Assembly: GCF_017813245.1 (NCBI RefSeq)
Contig: NZ_JAGIQL010000049.1
Span: 1 to 40,781 of the forward strand
Source of the DNA: Streptomyces montanisoli
GTDB taxonomy: Bacteria > Actinomycetota > Actinomycetes > Streptomycetales > Streptomycetaceae
Direction of reading: 5' to 3'
Length of the DNA: 40,781 nt
The position numbers and the translations under genes are program-made. How positions within the stretch are numbered: position 1 is the stretch's first letter; each line of letters begins with the position of its first letter. This document shows, piece after piece, positions 1-6,729 of the stretch. The notes below the pieces were generated by a model. The model was not told the DNA's origin, made no database searches, and saw nothing but the letters and a program-made list of their open reading frames with translations.

Positions 1-779
1 ACCAGACGCTGAGACGTGCGCCCACCCGACCTGCGCGCGCCGTCCGTCGGCGACGTCCCTGAGGCGCCCTTGCTCGCGCCGGGGCCGGGGCTGCCGCTGC
101 CGTCGGACGCGGACGGGTCGGCGCCCGGCGTGGCGGAGCCCGAGGCGCCGGCGTGCACGTTCTTCGCCGACGGATCGCTCACCGGGGCGCCGGAGACGGC
201 GGGACCGCCCGAGGCCGACGGGCCCGAGTCGGGATCCGTGCTGTCGCCGCTGACGGCGGAGCCGCCGAGGCCGGTACCGGAACCGGAGCCCAGGCCGTGG
301 TGCCCCGGATCGAGCGCCAGTTGCGCGAGGCTGAGCGCGCCCGCCGCGAGGACGACGCCGAGCGTGCCGATGACGATCCTGCGGCCGCGTTTGCTGCGCG
401 CCCTGCGCGGCGCGGAGCGCGGCCTGCGGCCCGCGCGGCGGTGGCCGTGCCCGGGCTGCTCGCCGGGCGGCACCGCCGGGGTCTCGCCGGCCTCGCCCCG
501 GGGTTCGGGCGGGGCAGCGGGCTCCTGCGCGTCTCCAGCCGCCGCTCCGGGCGCGTTCCCCGCTTCGGCCCCGTTCGAGGGGCCCGGCACTTCCCGCGCT
601 TCCGGCACTTCCCGCATTCGCGGCGCCTGTGCGGCGGCCGCCGGGGCGCTCGCGGCTTCCCCGGCCGCCGGGTCCGGCCCCGGCGCCTGCGCGGGTCGCA
701 GGTCCTGCGCGTACCTGCCGCATCCGGCGCAGGCCAGCGCGCCGTTGAGGTGCCTTCGGCAGTGTTCGCAGTAGTCCAT
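1..779 (-). CDS. Zinc-ribbon, single-pass membrane protein (SCO2400-like), 3' end outside window
   Basis: The reading frame opens with ATG at 779 (MDYCEHCRRHLNGAL) and runs off the left edge without a stop, so at least 259 residues are present. Four cysteines in two C-x2-C pairs (C4, C7, C17, C20) form a small zinc ribbon. A long Ala/Pro/Glu-rich linker follows, then a basic stretch and one hydrophobic segment (RRIVIGTLGVVLAAGALSLA), then a Gly/Ser/Pro-rich tail that would be outside the cell. This matches a Streptomyces-specific family that I recall as SCO2400-like; its function is unknown to me. The gene stands alone here and is divergent from the next gene. The family assignment rests on the N-terminus; the function is not inferred. 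Confidence 0.75.
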   Translation of the reverse strand, partial: MDYCEHCRRHLNGALACAGCGRYAQDLRPAQAPGPDPAAGEAASAPAAAAQAPRMREVPEAREVPGPSNGAEAGNAPGAAAGDAQEPAAPPEPRGEAGETPAVPPGEQPGHGHRRAGRRPRSAPRRARSKRGRRIVIGTLGVVLAAGALSLAQLALDPGHHGLGSGSGTGLGGSAVSGDSTDPDSGPSASGGPAVSGAPVSDPSAKNVHAGASGSATPGADPSASDGSGSPGPGASKGASGTSPTDGARRSGGRTSQRL

Positions 780-891
780 GGCGCTGGCAGGGTATGCGGC
801 GGGACGGCGCGGCGGGCAGCAGCACGTGTGGAGATCTTGTGCGAAACCCCGGGTTCGGCACCGATCTGCCCGATTGGGGAGGATGGCACGC

Positions 892-1539
892 ATGACTCAA
901 GGCAGCCAGGCGGCTTTCGGCCCGCACGCCTTCCAACTGGTGCTCCTGCGCAGGATGGCGGACCACCAGCCCGGTCTCGTCGACGAGGCACGGCGCGAAC
1001 TCGGCGCCTCGCGCGCCGACATGCGGGAGGCGAACCGCCGCTGGCAGGCGATGGTGCGTGCGCCGCGCGGCCGGGGCGCACGGGCCAGGTACCGGTCGGT
1101 GCTCGGCCCACCCGAGCGCGCCTTCCCGCGCCGGGTCGGTGACCTGGAGTGCGAGGCGCTCCAGTGGCCGGTGCCGCTCTGGCCGGGGCTGCGCTTCGAG
1201 ATCATGGTCGCGCCCGGCGGCGCCGTGTGGAACGAGTGGCTCGTACGGGCGCCCGGCGTGCCGGGGCCCGAGCTGAGGACGGCGGCGGACCTGCGCCCGT
1301 GGGCGTGCACCGTGGACGAGGTGGCGCGGGCGTTCCCGCCCGCGCGGCCGCTCGAGGGCACGGCGCCGACCCGCTTCGGGCTGGTGTTCGAGGCGCCTGC
1401 GGCCCCTCCCGGAGCGCAGGACGGACCGGGAGCGAAGAACGGGCCGGGAGCGCAGGACGGGCCCGGCGTGCCGGCGCCGCCCACGCGGTACGCGGCCGAG
1501 TTCACCTGGGGTCTGCTCCAGCGGTGGGCGCCCGCCTGA
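892..1539 (+). CDS. Conserved hypothetical protein
   Basis: I do not recognise a named domain. The 215-residue protein starts MTQGSQAAFGPHAFQLVL, has an amphipathic Arg/Glu-rich N-terminal half (RRMADHQPGLVDEARRELGA), a Trp-rich middle (LQWPVPLWPGLRFEIMVAP) and a Pro/Gly-rich repeat region near the end (units like GAQDGPGAKNGPG). No signal peptide or membrane segment is visible. I chose ATG 892 because GGGAGG lies 9 bases upstream; an in-frame ATG at 883 is flush against that site, and 778 lacks a ribosome site. It looks like a soluble cytoplasmic Streptomyces protein. No neighbour indicates a role. Confidence 0.7.
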   Translation: MTQGSQAAFGPHAFQLVLLRRMADHQPGLVDEARRELGASRADMREANRRWQAMVRAPRGRGARARYRSVLGPPERAFPRRVGDLECEALQWPVPLWPGLRFEIMVAPGGAVWNEWLVRAPGVPGPELRTAADLRPWACTVDEVARAFPPARPLEGTAPTRFGLVFEAPAAPPGAQDGPGAKNGPGAQDGPGVPAPPTRYAAEFTWGLLQRWAPA

Positions 1540-1690
1540 CCCGCTGCCGCCCGGCCGGTGTGGCGCGCACCGCGCCGTGGTACGCCGACCGGCTCAGCCC
1601 AGCGCGCGCCGGGGCCCGTACGGCAGCAGGATTTTCCTCAAGGACCGGCCGCGCCGCCGGTGACCGTCCCAGCCGCTCGGGAGATCCGCC

Positions 1691-2734
1691 GTGACCGTCA
1701 GTCTTGAGAATCTGCGCCGCTGCCACATCGCCGTCGACATGGGAGCCGCCAGGACGCGGGTCTTCGTGAAGGGGGCGGGGCTCGTCGTCGACGAGCCGAG
1801 TTGCGCGGCGGTGAACACCCGTACCGGCTCGCTGAAGGCGGTCGGCACGCTCGCGGAGCGGATGACGGGCCGCACACCGGACTACATCCGCGTCGTGCGG
1901 CCGGTCACCGGCGGCACGGTCATCGACATCGAGATGGCGCAGCGCATGCTGCGCCATCTGCTGGGCGACAAGCTCAGGCGCCAGCTGCGCCGCAAGCCGC
2001 GGTTGCGCGCGGCGGCCTCCACCCCGCACGACAGCGACCCGCTGGCGCAGCGCGCGACGATCGAGACGCTCGTCGGGCTCGGCGCGAGCCGGGTCGAGCT
2101 GGTGGACACCGTGATCGCCGCGGCCGTCGGCTGCGGCCTGCCGGTCGAGGACGCCACCGCCACGATGATCATCATGTGCGGGGCGGCGACCACGCAGGTC
2201 GCGGTGTTGTCGATCGGTTCGATCGTGACGGCGCAGCGCATCCCCGTCGGCGGCAACGCGATCGACCAGGCGGTGCTGCAGTACCTGCGCCACCACCACG
2301 AGCTCGTGCTGCCGAGCCAGTCCGTCCGTCCGCTGCAACTCGCCCTGAGCGGCAACGGATTGACGGAGGAGGGCCCGATGACCACGGAGATCAACGGCCG
2401 GGACGTCGCGACGGGCGTGGCCAGGTCGGTGAAGGTGGACACGGCGGCCGTGCGTGAGGCGATCTACACGCCGCTGACCGCGGTGAAGGACGGGATCGGG
2501 CGCGTGCTGCGCGAGTGCCCGCCCGATCTGGTGGCCGACCTGGCGGACACGGGCATCAGGATGGTCGGTGGCAGCGCGCTGCTGCCCGGCCTCGACCGCC
2601 TGCTGGGGGACGCGACGGGCATGCCGGTCGCGATCGCGGACCAGCCCGACCTGTGCACGATCCTCGGGATGGGCGCCATGCTGGACGGCAAGGTCCAGCC
2701 GCTGGCCGTCGACCCGACGGCGTCGGCGCACTGA
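1691..2734 (+). CDS. mbl: MreB-like actin paralogue Mbl
   Basis: This 347-residue protein has the MreB length and order of motifs: phosphate-1 region VDMGAARTRVFVKG near residues 15-28, EPS, the RPVTGG loop, phosphate-2 region MCGAATTQVAVLSIGSIV near 160, VGGNAID, and the C-terminal adenosine region GGSALLPGLDRLL. Canonical MreB has DLGTANT and DIGGGTTE; both are altered here, so nucleotide binding or hydrolysis may be weak. In Streptomyces, Mbl works with MreB in spore-wall assembly rather than in vegetative growth. Start is GTG 1691, with GGGAGA just upstream. The next gene begins 15 bases after its stop and is probably co-transcribed. Confidence 0.88.
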   Translation: MTVSLENLRRCHIAVDMGAARTRVFVKGAGLVVDEPSCAAVNTRTGSLKAVGTLAERMTGRTPDYIRVVRPVTGGTVIDIEMAQRMLRHLLGDKLRRQLRRKPRLRAAASTPHDSDPLAQRATIETLVGLGASRVELVDTVIAAAVGCGLPVEDATATMIIMCGAATTQVAVLSIGSIVTAQRIPVGGNAIDQAVLQYLRHHHELVLPSQSVRPLQLALSGNGLTEEGPMTTEINGRDVATGVARSVKVDTAAVREAIYTPLTAVKDGIGRVLRECPPDLVADLADTGIRMVGGSALLPGLDRLLGDATGMPVAIADQPDLCTILGMGAMLDGKVQPLAVDPTASAH

Positions 2735-2748
2735 TCGGTCCCACCACG

Positions 2749-4245
2749 ATGCCCGGCCGCGACGAGGACGGCCGCGACGAGGGCGGCCCCGGCGCGGGCG
2801 CCGACCGGCTGCCGATGCTGCTCGAGGCGGTGCTGGGCATCGGCACCGACCTCGAACTCGGCGTCACGCTCCAGCACATCGTGGACACGGCCGTCGAGCT
2901 GGTCGGGGCGCGCTACGCGGAGCTCGGCGTCGTCCAGCCGGAGAGCGCGCCGCTGACCGAGCTGTTCTCGGCGGGCACCGACGAGGGCGGTCCACGCGCC
3001 GAGGTGGAAGTGCGGGTCGCGGACGAGGTGTTCGGGCACCTGAGGGTGACCGGCACGCGCGCCGACGAGACAGCCGCGGGCGGCGGTACGGCTGCGCGCG
3101 CCGTCGGGTTCACCGCGCACGACGACGTGCTGCTGCGCACGCTCGCCGCGCAGGCGGGCATCGCCATCGGCAACGCGCGCACGTACGGCAGGGCGCGCAG
3201 GCGCGAGCGGTGGATCCAGGGCGCGGCGGCCGTCACCACCGCGCTGCTGACGGGCGAGTCCGCGCAGGACGCGCTGGCGACGGTGGCCGAGTCGGCCCGC
3301 GTGCTGGCCGACGCCGACGCGGGTGCCGTCCTGCTGCCGACGCCGGAGGGCGGCATGCGGATCGTCGCCGCGTCGACGGCCGACCCCGCGATCGCCGACG
3401 GCATGGTCGGCACGACGATCCTGCCCGGCTCCGCGGTTCTCGAACAACTGCTGGGCGGGGAACCGGTGTTCATCGAGGACTCGGCGTCCGATCCGAGGAT
3501 GACGACGGCGGTGCGCGAGCGGTTCGGGCCGAGCATGATGCTGCCGTTGCAGCACGGCGGCCGGCTGATCGGCACCCTCACCGTGCCGCGGTCGCGCGGC
3601 AGGCGCCCGTACACGTCCGTGGACCGGCTGCTGGCCTCGCAGTTCGCCTCGCAGGCGGCGCTCGCGCTCGTCCTGGCCGACGCCCAGCACAACAGGGAGC
3701 GGCTGGCGGTGTACGAGGACCGCGACCGGATCGCACGTGACCTCCATGACCTGGTCGTGCAGCGGCTGTTCGCGACGGAGATGATGCTGGAGTCGACGCG
3801 CAGGCGGGCGGGTGCGGGCGAGACGGCCGCCCTGCTCGGGCGGGCCACCGACGAGCTGGACTCCACCATCCAGGAGGTGCGGACCGCCATCTTCGCGCTG
3901 CAGCAGCCGCCCGCGGAGGCGCCGACGGGGGTGCGTGGCCGGGTCCTGCGGGAGACCGACGGCGCGGCGGCCCTGCTGGGCTTCCGCCCTTCCGTGCGTT
4001 TCAGGGGCCCGGTGGACTCGGCGGTCTCCGAGCCCGTCGACGCTCGACTGCTGTCGGCGCTGCGGGGAGCGCTCGCCGCGGCGCACCGCAGGGACGGCGT
4101 CACGGCGGTCGAGGTCGAGGTCGACGCGGGCGTCAGGCTGCCCGACGGACGCGCCGCGGTGCGTCTCGTGGTGCGGGACGACGGGGAGCGCGAGGACGGG
4201 ACGGGCACGGGCACGACGGCGGCCTGGCAGTCCCCCGAGCTCTGA
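2749..4245 (+). CDS. GAF-domain sensor histidine kinase (DevS/NarL-type), ATPase domain degenerate
   Basis: The 498-residue protein has two GAF-type sensory regions (about residues 20-145 and 165-320, the second ending LLASQFASQAALALVLADA). A HisKA_3 dimerisation/phosphoacceptor helix follows with the H-box DRIARDLHDLVVQRLFA at about 325-345, so the phospho-His is present. The ATPase domain is poor: the N-box region reads LRGALAAAHRRDG with no Asn, one VVRDDG element remains, and the protein ends soon after without the usual GGLxNM-like G2 box. ATG 2749 is 15 bases from the mbl stop with no clear ribosome site, suggesting coupling. No response regulator gene is adjacent. It may be a ligand-sensing or partner-dependent kinase rather than an active autokinase. 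Confidence 0.82.
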   Translation: MPGRDEDGRDEGGPGAGADRLPMLLEAVLGIGTDLELGVTLQHIVDTAVELVGARYAELGVVQPESAPLTELFSAGTDEGGPRAEVEVRVADEVFGHLRVTGTRADETAAGGGTAARAVGFTAHDDVLLRTLAAQAGIAIGNARTYGRARRRERWIQGAAAVTTALLTGESAQDALATVAESARVLADADAGAVLLPTPEGGMRIVAASTADPAIADGMVGTTILPGSAVLEQLLGGEPVFIEDSASDPRMTTAVRERFGPSMMLPLQHGGRLIGTLTVPRSRGRRPYTSVDRLLASQFASQAALALVLADAQHNRERLAVYEDRDRIARDLHDLVVQRLFATEMMLESTRRRAGAGETAALLGRATDELDSTIQEVRTAIFALQQPPAEAPTGVRGRVLRETDGAAALLGFRPSVRFRGPVDSAVSEPVDARLLSALRGALAAAHRRDGVTAVEVEVDAGVRLPDGRAAVRLVVRDDGEREDGTGTGTTAAWQSPEL

Positions 4246-4384
4246 CGGCGCGCGCCTCGTCGCGCTGACGCTACGCGTGGCGCGCCCGAGCGCCCCCACC
4301 GGCTCCGGTTCGCACGGCATGGGGCGGGTAGATGACGCGGTGACATCGAACGGACACGAACGGTCACGGAAGGAAGTGTCGACG

Positions 4385-4978
4385 ATGGCCGGCACCGCGG
4401 GAGTCGACTACGCCTGGTCACATCCGGGCGGGGCGGCGCTCAAGGCGGCGGGCAAGAAGTTCGCCTGCCGGTACCTGAGCAACGACTCGGCCAAGAACCT
4501 GACGAAGACGGAGGCCAACGACCTGACGTCGCACGGCGTCTCGTGCGTGGTGGTGTGGGAGTCGACGGCGCGGCGCGCCCTGTCCGGAGAGGCGGGCGGC
4601 GCGGCGGACGCGCGCGAGGCGCGACGGCAGGCGGCGGACGCGGGCATGCCGGGCGACCGTCCGATCTATTTCGCGGTCGACTTCGACGCGACGCCGGGCC
4701 AGCAGGCGGCGATCGACTCCTACCTGGACGGCGCGGCCGGCATCCTCGGCCGGGACCGTGTCGGCATCTACGGCGGCTACTACCCGGTCAAGCGGGCGCT
4801 GGACGCGCACAAGGCGGCCTGGGCCTGGCAGACCCCGGCCTGGTCGGGCGGCCAGTGGGACGAGCGCGCGCACATCAGGCAGGGCGCCCAGGAGACGATC
4901 GGCGGCGCGAGCTGCGACCTGGACACGGCGACCGCGGCGGACTTCGGCCAGTGGAAGCTGGGCCGAGGCCGAGGCTGA
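4385..4978 (+). CDS. DUF1906 / glycoside-hydrolase-like TIM-barrel protein
   Basis: The 197-residue protein begins MAGTAGVDYAWSHPGG and shows features of the DUF1906 (Rv2525c-like) family: the early GVDYA strand, FACRYLSN, the VVVWES strand with an acidic residue, PIYFAVDFDA and VGIYGGYYPV. These strands line a TIM-barrel pocket like those of GH25 lysozymes. Family members are associated with cell-wall metabolism; substrate and activity are not established. No signal peptide follows ATG 4385, which is supported by GGAAGGAAG 9-17 bases upstream, so export would need another route. The gene ends in a GAGGCTGAAGCT-type microrepeat that spills past the stop. It is the last conserved gene before the accessory block. 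Confidence 0.82.
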   Translation: MAGTAGVDYAWSHPGGAALKAAGKKFACRYLSNDSAKNLTKTEANDLTSHGVSCVVVWESTARRALSGEAGGAADAREARRQAADAGMPGDRPIYFAVDFDATPGQQAAIDSYLDGAAGILGRDRVGIYGGYYPVKRALDAHKAAWAWQTPAWSGGQWDERAHIRQGAQETIGGASCDLDTATAADFGQWKLGRGRG

Positions 4979-5197
4979 AGCTGAAGCTGAGGCCAGAAGC
5001 AACACCCCAGCTTCACATGTGCGTTGCAATCGGGACGGGCGCAAGTCACCTGCGGCGCGGGCCCGTAGGCGGCACCCGAGCGGGACGGCCGGATTCCGCC
5101 TGCCATCAGAAAACGGCACTCGACCAGCGCTTTCGCCGCCGTCTTCACATTCCGTTCTACGCGCGTTAGGTCGCGTTGAGGCAAAGATTACTTCCCC

Positions 5198-5227
5198 GTG
5201 GCGGACCAGGGGCTTTCGCTCCGCCAC
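5198..5227. promoter_or_regulatory. Hairpin, 8-bp perfect stem
   Basis: GTGGCGGA (5198-5205) pairs with TCCGCCAC (5220-5227) around a 14-base loop. It lies about 80 bases upstream of the HTH gene start. It could be a weak terminator of the preceding gene or an operator/leader structure; there is no T-run. Confidence 0.4.
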
Positions 5228-5242
5228 CGAAAATGTTTACAT

Positions 5243-5265
5243 ATGGCTGGTCCGGGGCCAGTCAT
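5243..5265. promoter_or_regulatory. Imperfect palindrome ATGGCTGG...CCAGTCAT
   Basis: ATGGCTGG at 5243-5250 faces CCAGTCAT at 5258-5265 with one mismatch. The same 8-mer ATGGCTGG starts the palindrome at 5690-5721 on the other side of the HTH gene. A shared operator for that HTH protein is one possibility; a remnant of mobile-element ends is another. Confidence 0.3.
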
Positions 5266-5308
5266 CGACATCCGGGCCGTTTCACAGGCGACAAAACGGG
5301 GAGAAGAC

Positions 5309-5638
5309 TTGTCACGGCCACCCGCGCTGCCCGCGACCAGAAAAACGGACATCATCCTCATGCACTTCAGAGGGGAACTGACCATATCCGCCGCCGCGAA
5401 GCTCGCCGGCGTGTCAGAGCAGTCCATAGGCAACTGGAAGCGGAAGTTCATCAGCGCCGGAAGAGAAGCACTCGAATCGGCATCGCACGACGGCGCCGTC
5501 CATGTGAGCGACCGCGAAAGACAGCTGCGCAAAGAGGTGCACAACCTCAAAGCCGCACTCGGGGACGCATTCCTGCAGCTCCGCGCCATCAAGGAAGCGA
5601 CCAGGCGCGACATGGCGACAAGGACGTGGAACCCTTGA
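5309..5638 (+). CDS. Orphan HTH protein, IS3 OrfA (transposase InsN/HTH_Tnp_1)-like
   Basis: Start is TTG 5309, six bases after GGGAG; this gives 109 residues. The N-terminal half is a helix-turn-helix (RKTDIILMHFRGELTISAAA followed by KLAGVSEQSIGNWKRKFI), the pattern seen in IS3/IS911 OrfA proteins. The C-terminal half is a coiled coil (RERQLRKEVHNLKAALGD). No OrfB with a DDE catalytic domain, no frameshift signal and no clear IS ends follow, so it is not a complete insertion sequence. Codon use is less GC-biased than in its neighbours. It may be a domesticated DNA-binding regulator of the adjacent peptide cluster, or simply a transposase relic. The DNA-binding fold is well supported; the role is inference. 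Confidence 0.6.
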   Translation: MSRPPALPATRKTDIILMHFRGELTISAAAKLAGVSEQSIGNWKRKFISAGREALESASHDGAVHVSDRERQLRKEVHNLKAALGDAFLQLRAIKEATRRDMATRTWNP

Positions 5639-5689
5639 GGCATTAATGCCCCGGGAGTTCGGAGAGCGTTAACCCCCACAGGAAACACA

Positions 5690-5721
5690 ATGGCTGGCCT
5701 CCGCATCAGGAGACCAGCCAT
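5690..5721. terminator. Strong hairpin between convergent genes
   Basis: The arms TGGCTGGCCTCC (5691-5702) and GGAGACCAGCCA (5709-5720) pair over 12 positions with a single mismatch and a six-base loop; the outer A/T also pairs. It lies between the plus-strand HTH gene and the minus-strand small membrane peptide gene, so a bidirectional terminator fits. No U-run follows, which is common in Streptomyces. Its ATGGCTGG half also appears at 5243. Confidence 0.6.
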
Positions 5722-5749
5722 CAGGCTTTCGGAAACCAGTCCGCCGCGC

Positions 5750-5878
5750 CTAGTGACCTCGGAGTGTCACCCAGAGCAGGACCAGCAGTCCCGTCAGCAA
5801 CGACAAACCGATCATTCCGTACGCGAGCAACATCGAAGCGTTGTTACCCATACCGTTTCCGCCCTTTTTGGAACTCAC
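5750..5878 (-). CDS. 42-residue single-pass membrane peptide
   Basis: GTG 5878 is preceded by GGGGGA with a six-base gap, giving MSSKKGGNGMGNNASMLLAY, then a hydrophobic segment (GMIGLSLLTGLLVLLWVTL) and a short RGH tail; the stop is TAG at 5752-5750. The basic N-terminus (two Lys) and one membrane span of about 20 residues predict N-in or small-peptide insertion. An in-frame ATG at 5902 would add eight residues but lacks a ribosome site. It is the last minus-strand gene after the precursor peptides and may be part of, or follow, their operon. Possible roles are producer immunity, export helper or an unrelated small protein; nothing in the sequence decides this. Confidence 0.6.
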   Translation of the reverse strand: MSSKKGGNGMGNNASMLLAYGMIGLSLLTGLLVLLWVTLRGH

Positions 5879-5915
5879 CGGCCGTCCCCCTTTTTTGGTC
5901 ATGTCGCGAAAGCAA

Positions 5916-5921
5916 AGTCTA
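5916..5921 (-). promoter_or_regulatory. Possible -10 hexamer for the small membrane peptide gene
   Basis: On the minus strand TAGACT lies about 38 bases before GTG 5878, leaving room for a short leader that includes the GGGGGA site. The matching -35 is weak (TTCCCG at a 19-base spacing), so this is tentative. The surrounding stretch 5903-6037 also contains a 14-base palindrome (TCCGGT-TC-ACCGGA, 5992-6005) and otherwise no gene. Confidence 0.25.
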
Positions 5922-6037
5922 GCATCCTGCTACCGCCCAACGGGAAGAACGCACGCGGCGGCCGCGCGAGGTGCTCGTACGACCGCCGCATTCCGGTTCA
6001 CCGGATCGAACGTGCTGTTTCAGCGGTTGCCGCCGGC

Positions 6038-6211
6038 TCAGCAGGAGTGCTTGATGCTCTCGCCGATGCTGACGCCGACGCCGGCGCCCGAGAGGGCGCT
6101 GCCCGCGATCGAGAGGGCGACCGTGACGGGCGTGGCCGGCGCCTGGCCCGCGGCCTGGATCTCCTCGGCGGAGGCGTAGGCGGCGTATCCCTCGATCAGC
6201 TGGTCAGTCAT
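6038..6211 (-). CDS. Lanthipeptide precursor peptide 1 (A1)
   Basis: This 57-residue peptide starts MTDQLIEGYAAYASAEEI, continues with AAGQAPATPVT and ends ESIKHSC. An ideal AAGGAG lies 5-10 bases before ATG 6211. It shares its leader (LIxGYAAYAxAxE and APATPVT) with the peptide encoded at 6295-6456, but the C-terminal parts differ, as expected of leader and core. There is a single Cys, at the last residue (C57), and a Ser five residues before it (S52). That spacing suits an aminovinyl-cysteine ring after decarboxylation of C57. The proposed core contains no Trp, Tyr or Phe. The exact cleavage site is unknown; a cut near the APA|TPVT region is a guess. Confidence 0.85.
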   Translation of the reverse strand: MTDQLIEGYAAYASAEEIQAAGQAPATPVTVALSIAGSALSGAGVGVSIGESIKHSC

Positions 6212-6268
6212 GTCTGCTCCTTGTGATGGTGTTGTTGTGACGTCAGCACCGCGTGGACGGCGGCACTG

Positions 6269-6282
6269 CGGGCCTGGGCCCG
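6269..6282 (-). promoter_or_regulatory. Small hairpin between the two precursor genes
   Basis: CGGGCC-TG-GGCCCG forms a short inverted repeat in the 83-base gap between the two precursor genes. It could lower read-through into the distal precursor or stabilise the upstream message. The adjacent TGACGTCA palindrome (6238-6245) is also visible. Confidence 0.3.
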
Positions 6283-6294
6283 GGGGTGTGTGGG

Positions 6295-6456
6295 TCAGCA
6301 GTTGCCCGCGACGGTGGCGGCGCTGGCGGCCAGCGAGGTGGAGAACGCGCCCGAGATGGCGATGGTGACGGGCGTGGCCGGGGCCTCTCCCGTGGCCGCC
6401 ACCAGTTCGTCGGCCTCCGCGTAGGCGGCGTAACCGGAGATGAGGTCCTGAGTCAT
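6295..6456 (-). CDS. Lanthipeptide precursor peptide 2 (A2)
   Basis: This 53-residue peptide starts MTQDLISGYAAYAEADELVA, continues ATGEAPATPVT and ends SAATVAGNC. A GAGGGG ribosome site precedes ATG 6456. The leader is close to that of the other precursor; the core differs. The only Cys is C53, with Thr five residues before it (T48), so an aminovinyl-methylcysteine macrocycle is expected if the cluster's lyase and decarboxylase act on it. The TVAxxC ending resembles, from memory, the ring segment of thioviridamide. The core is rich in Ser/Thr/Ala (FSTSLAASAAT), giving several dehydration and reduction sites, and has no Trp or Tyr. Confidence 0.86.
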   Translation of the reverse strand: MTQDLISGYAAYAEADELVAATGEAPATPVTIAISGAFSTSLAASAATVAGNC

Positions 6457-6526
6457 GGTCGTTTCCCCTCGTGTCAAGGAAGTGGATGACCGCGTTCCCG
6501 TGACTGCCCGGCAAGTGGTGCGACCG

Positions 6527-6572
6527 CGCGGTGGGGGTGGTATCTCCGTGCGGCCACGCCGCCCCCACCGCG
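6527..6572. promoter_or_regulatory. 11-bp perfect inverted repeat upstream of the precursor genes
   Basis: CGCGGTGGGGG (6527-6537) is the exact reverse complement of CCCCCACCGCG (6562-6572), separated by 24 bases. It lies about 70 bases before the start of precursor 2, in the 273-base gap between it and the halogenase-like gene. It could be an operator for a separate precursor promoter or an intercistronic stability/attenuation structure. I could not identify a convincing -10/-35 pair in this gap. Confidence 0.5.
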
Positions 6573-6591
6573 TGCTGTGCGGTGTGTCCTG

Positions 6592-6614
6592 CCGGCCGGG
6601 GAACTACCGGCCGG
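6592..6614. terminator. Hairpin after the halogenase-like gene
   Basis: CCGGCCGG at 6592-6599 and at 6607-6614 pair with each other around a seven-base loop. On the minus-strand transcript it lies between the halogenase-like gene and the precursors, so it may partly terminate the long operon and uncouple precursor expression. No T-run follows. Confidence 0.4.
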
Positions 6615-6729
6615 GGCATACGCTGCCAGGCCGGTCCGGGCGTTCCAAGGGCCGCAAGAAACGGGTAACTTGCCTTCCTTTCCCGCTTCTTCGCCGGTGT
6701 GGCGGCCCTGCGGCGCCCTCGGGGCCAAG

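Larger units (their letters stand above)
4979..5308. other. 330-base non-coding, AT-richer spacer at the left edge of the accessory block
   Basis: I see no supportable gene here. Base composition falls from the very GC-rich norm to a mixed one (for example AAAATGTTTACATATGG near 5230-5246). It contains an 8-bp-stem hairpin at 5198-5227, an imperfect palindrome at 5243-5265 and, just before the next gene, a ribosome-site-like GGGAG at 5299-5303. The change in composition together with the HTH gene that follows suggests transferred DNA and holds the promoter region of that gene. Confidence 0.5.

Noticed and set aside
4320..4329. TGGGGCGGGT, also present at 19059-19068 overlapping the 3' end of tRNA-Ile, as a possible attachment-site pair bounding the cluster.
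   Set aside because: Only ten G-rich bases match; such a match is expected by chance in this composition, and the left copy lies upstream of the conserved DUF1906 gene.
1502..4395. Long minus-strand frames opposite mbl and the sensor kinase.
   Set aside because: Arg/Pro/Ala-rich composition, no domain, no ribosome sites, and the plus-strand genes are clear homologues.
6474..6728. Minus-strand frame of 84 codons between the halogenase-like gene and precursor 2.
   Set aside because: Arg/Gly/Pro-rich, no ribosome site, and it covers both hairpins; looks like non-coding DNA.
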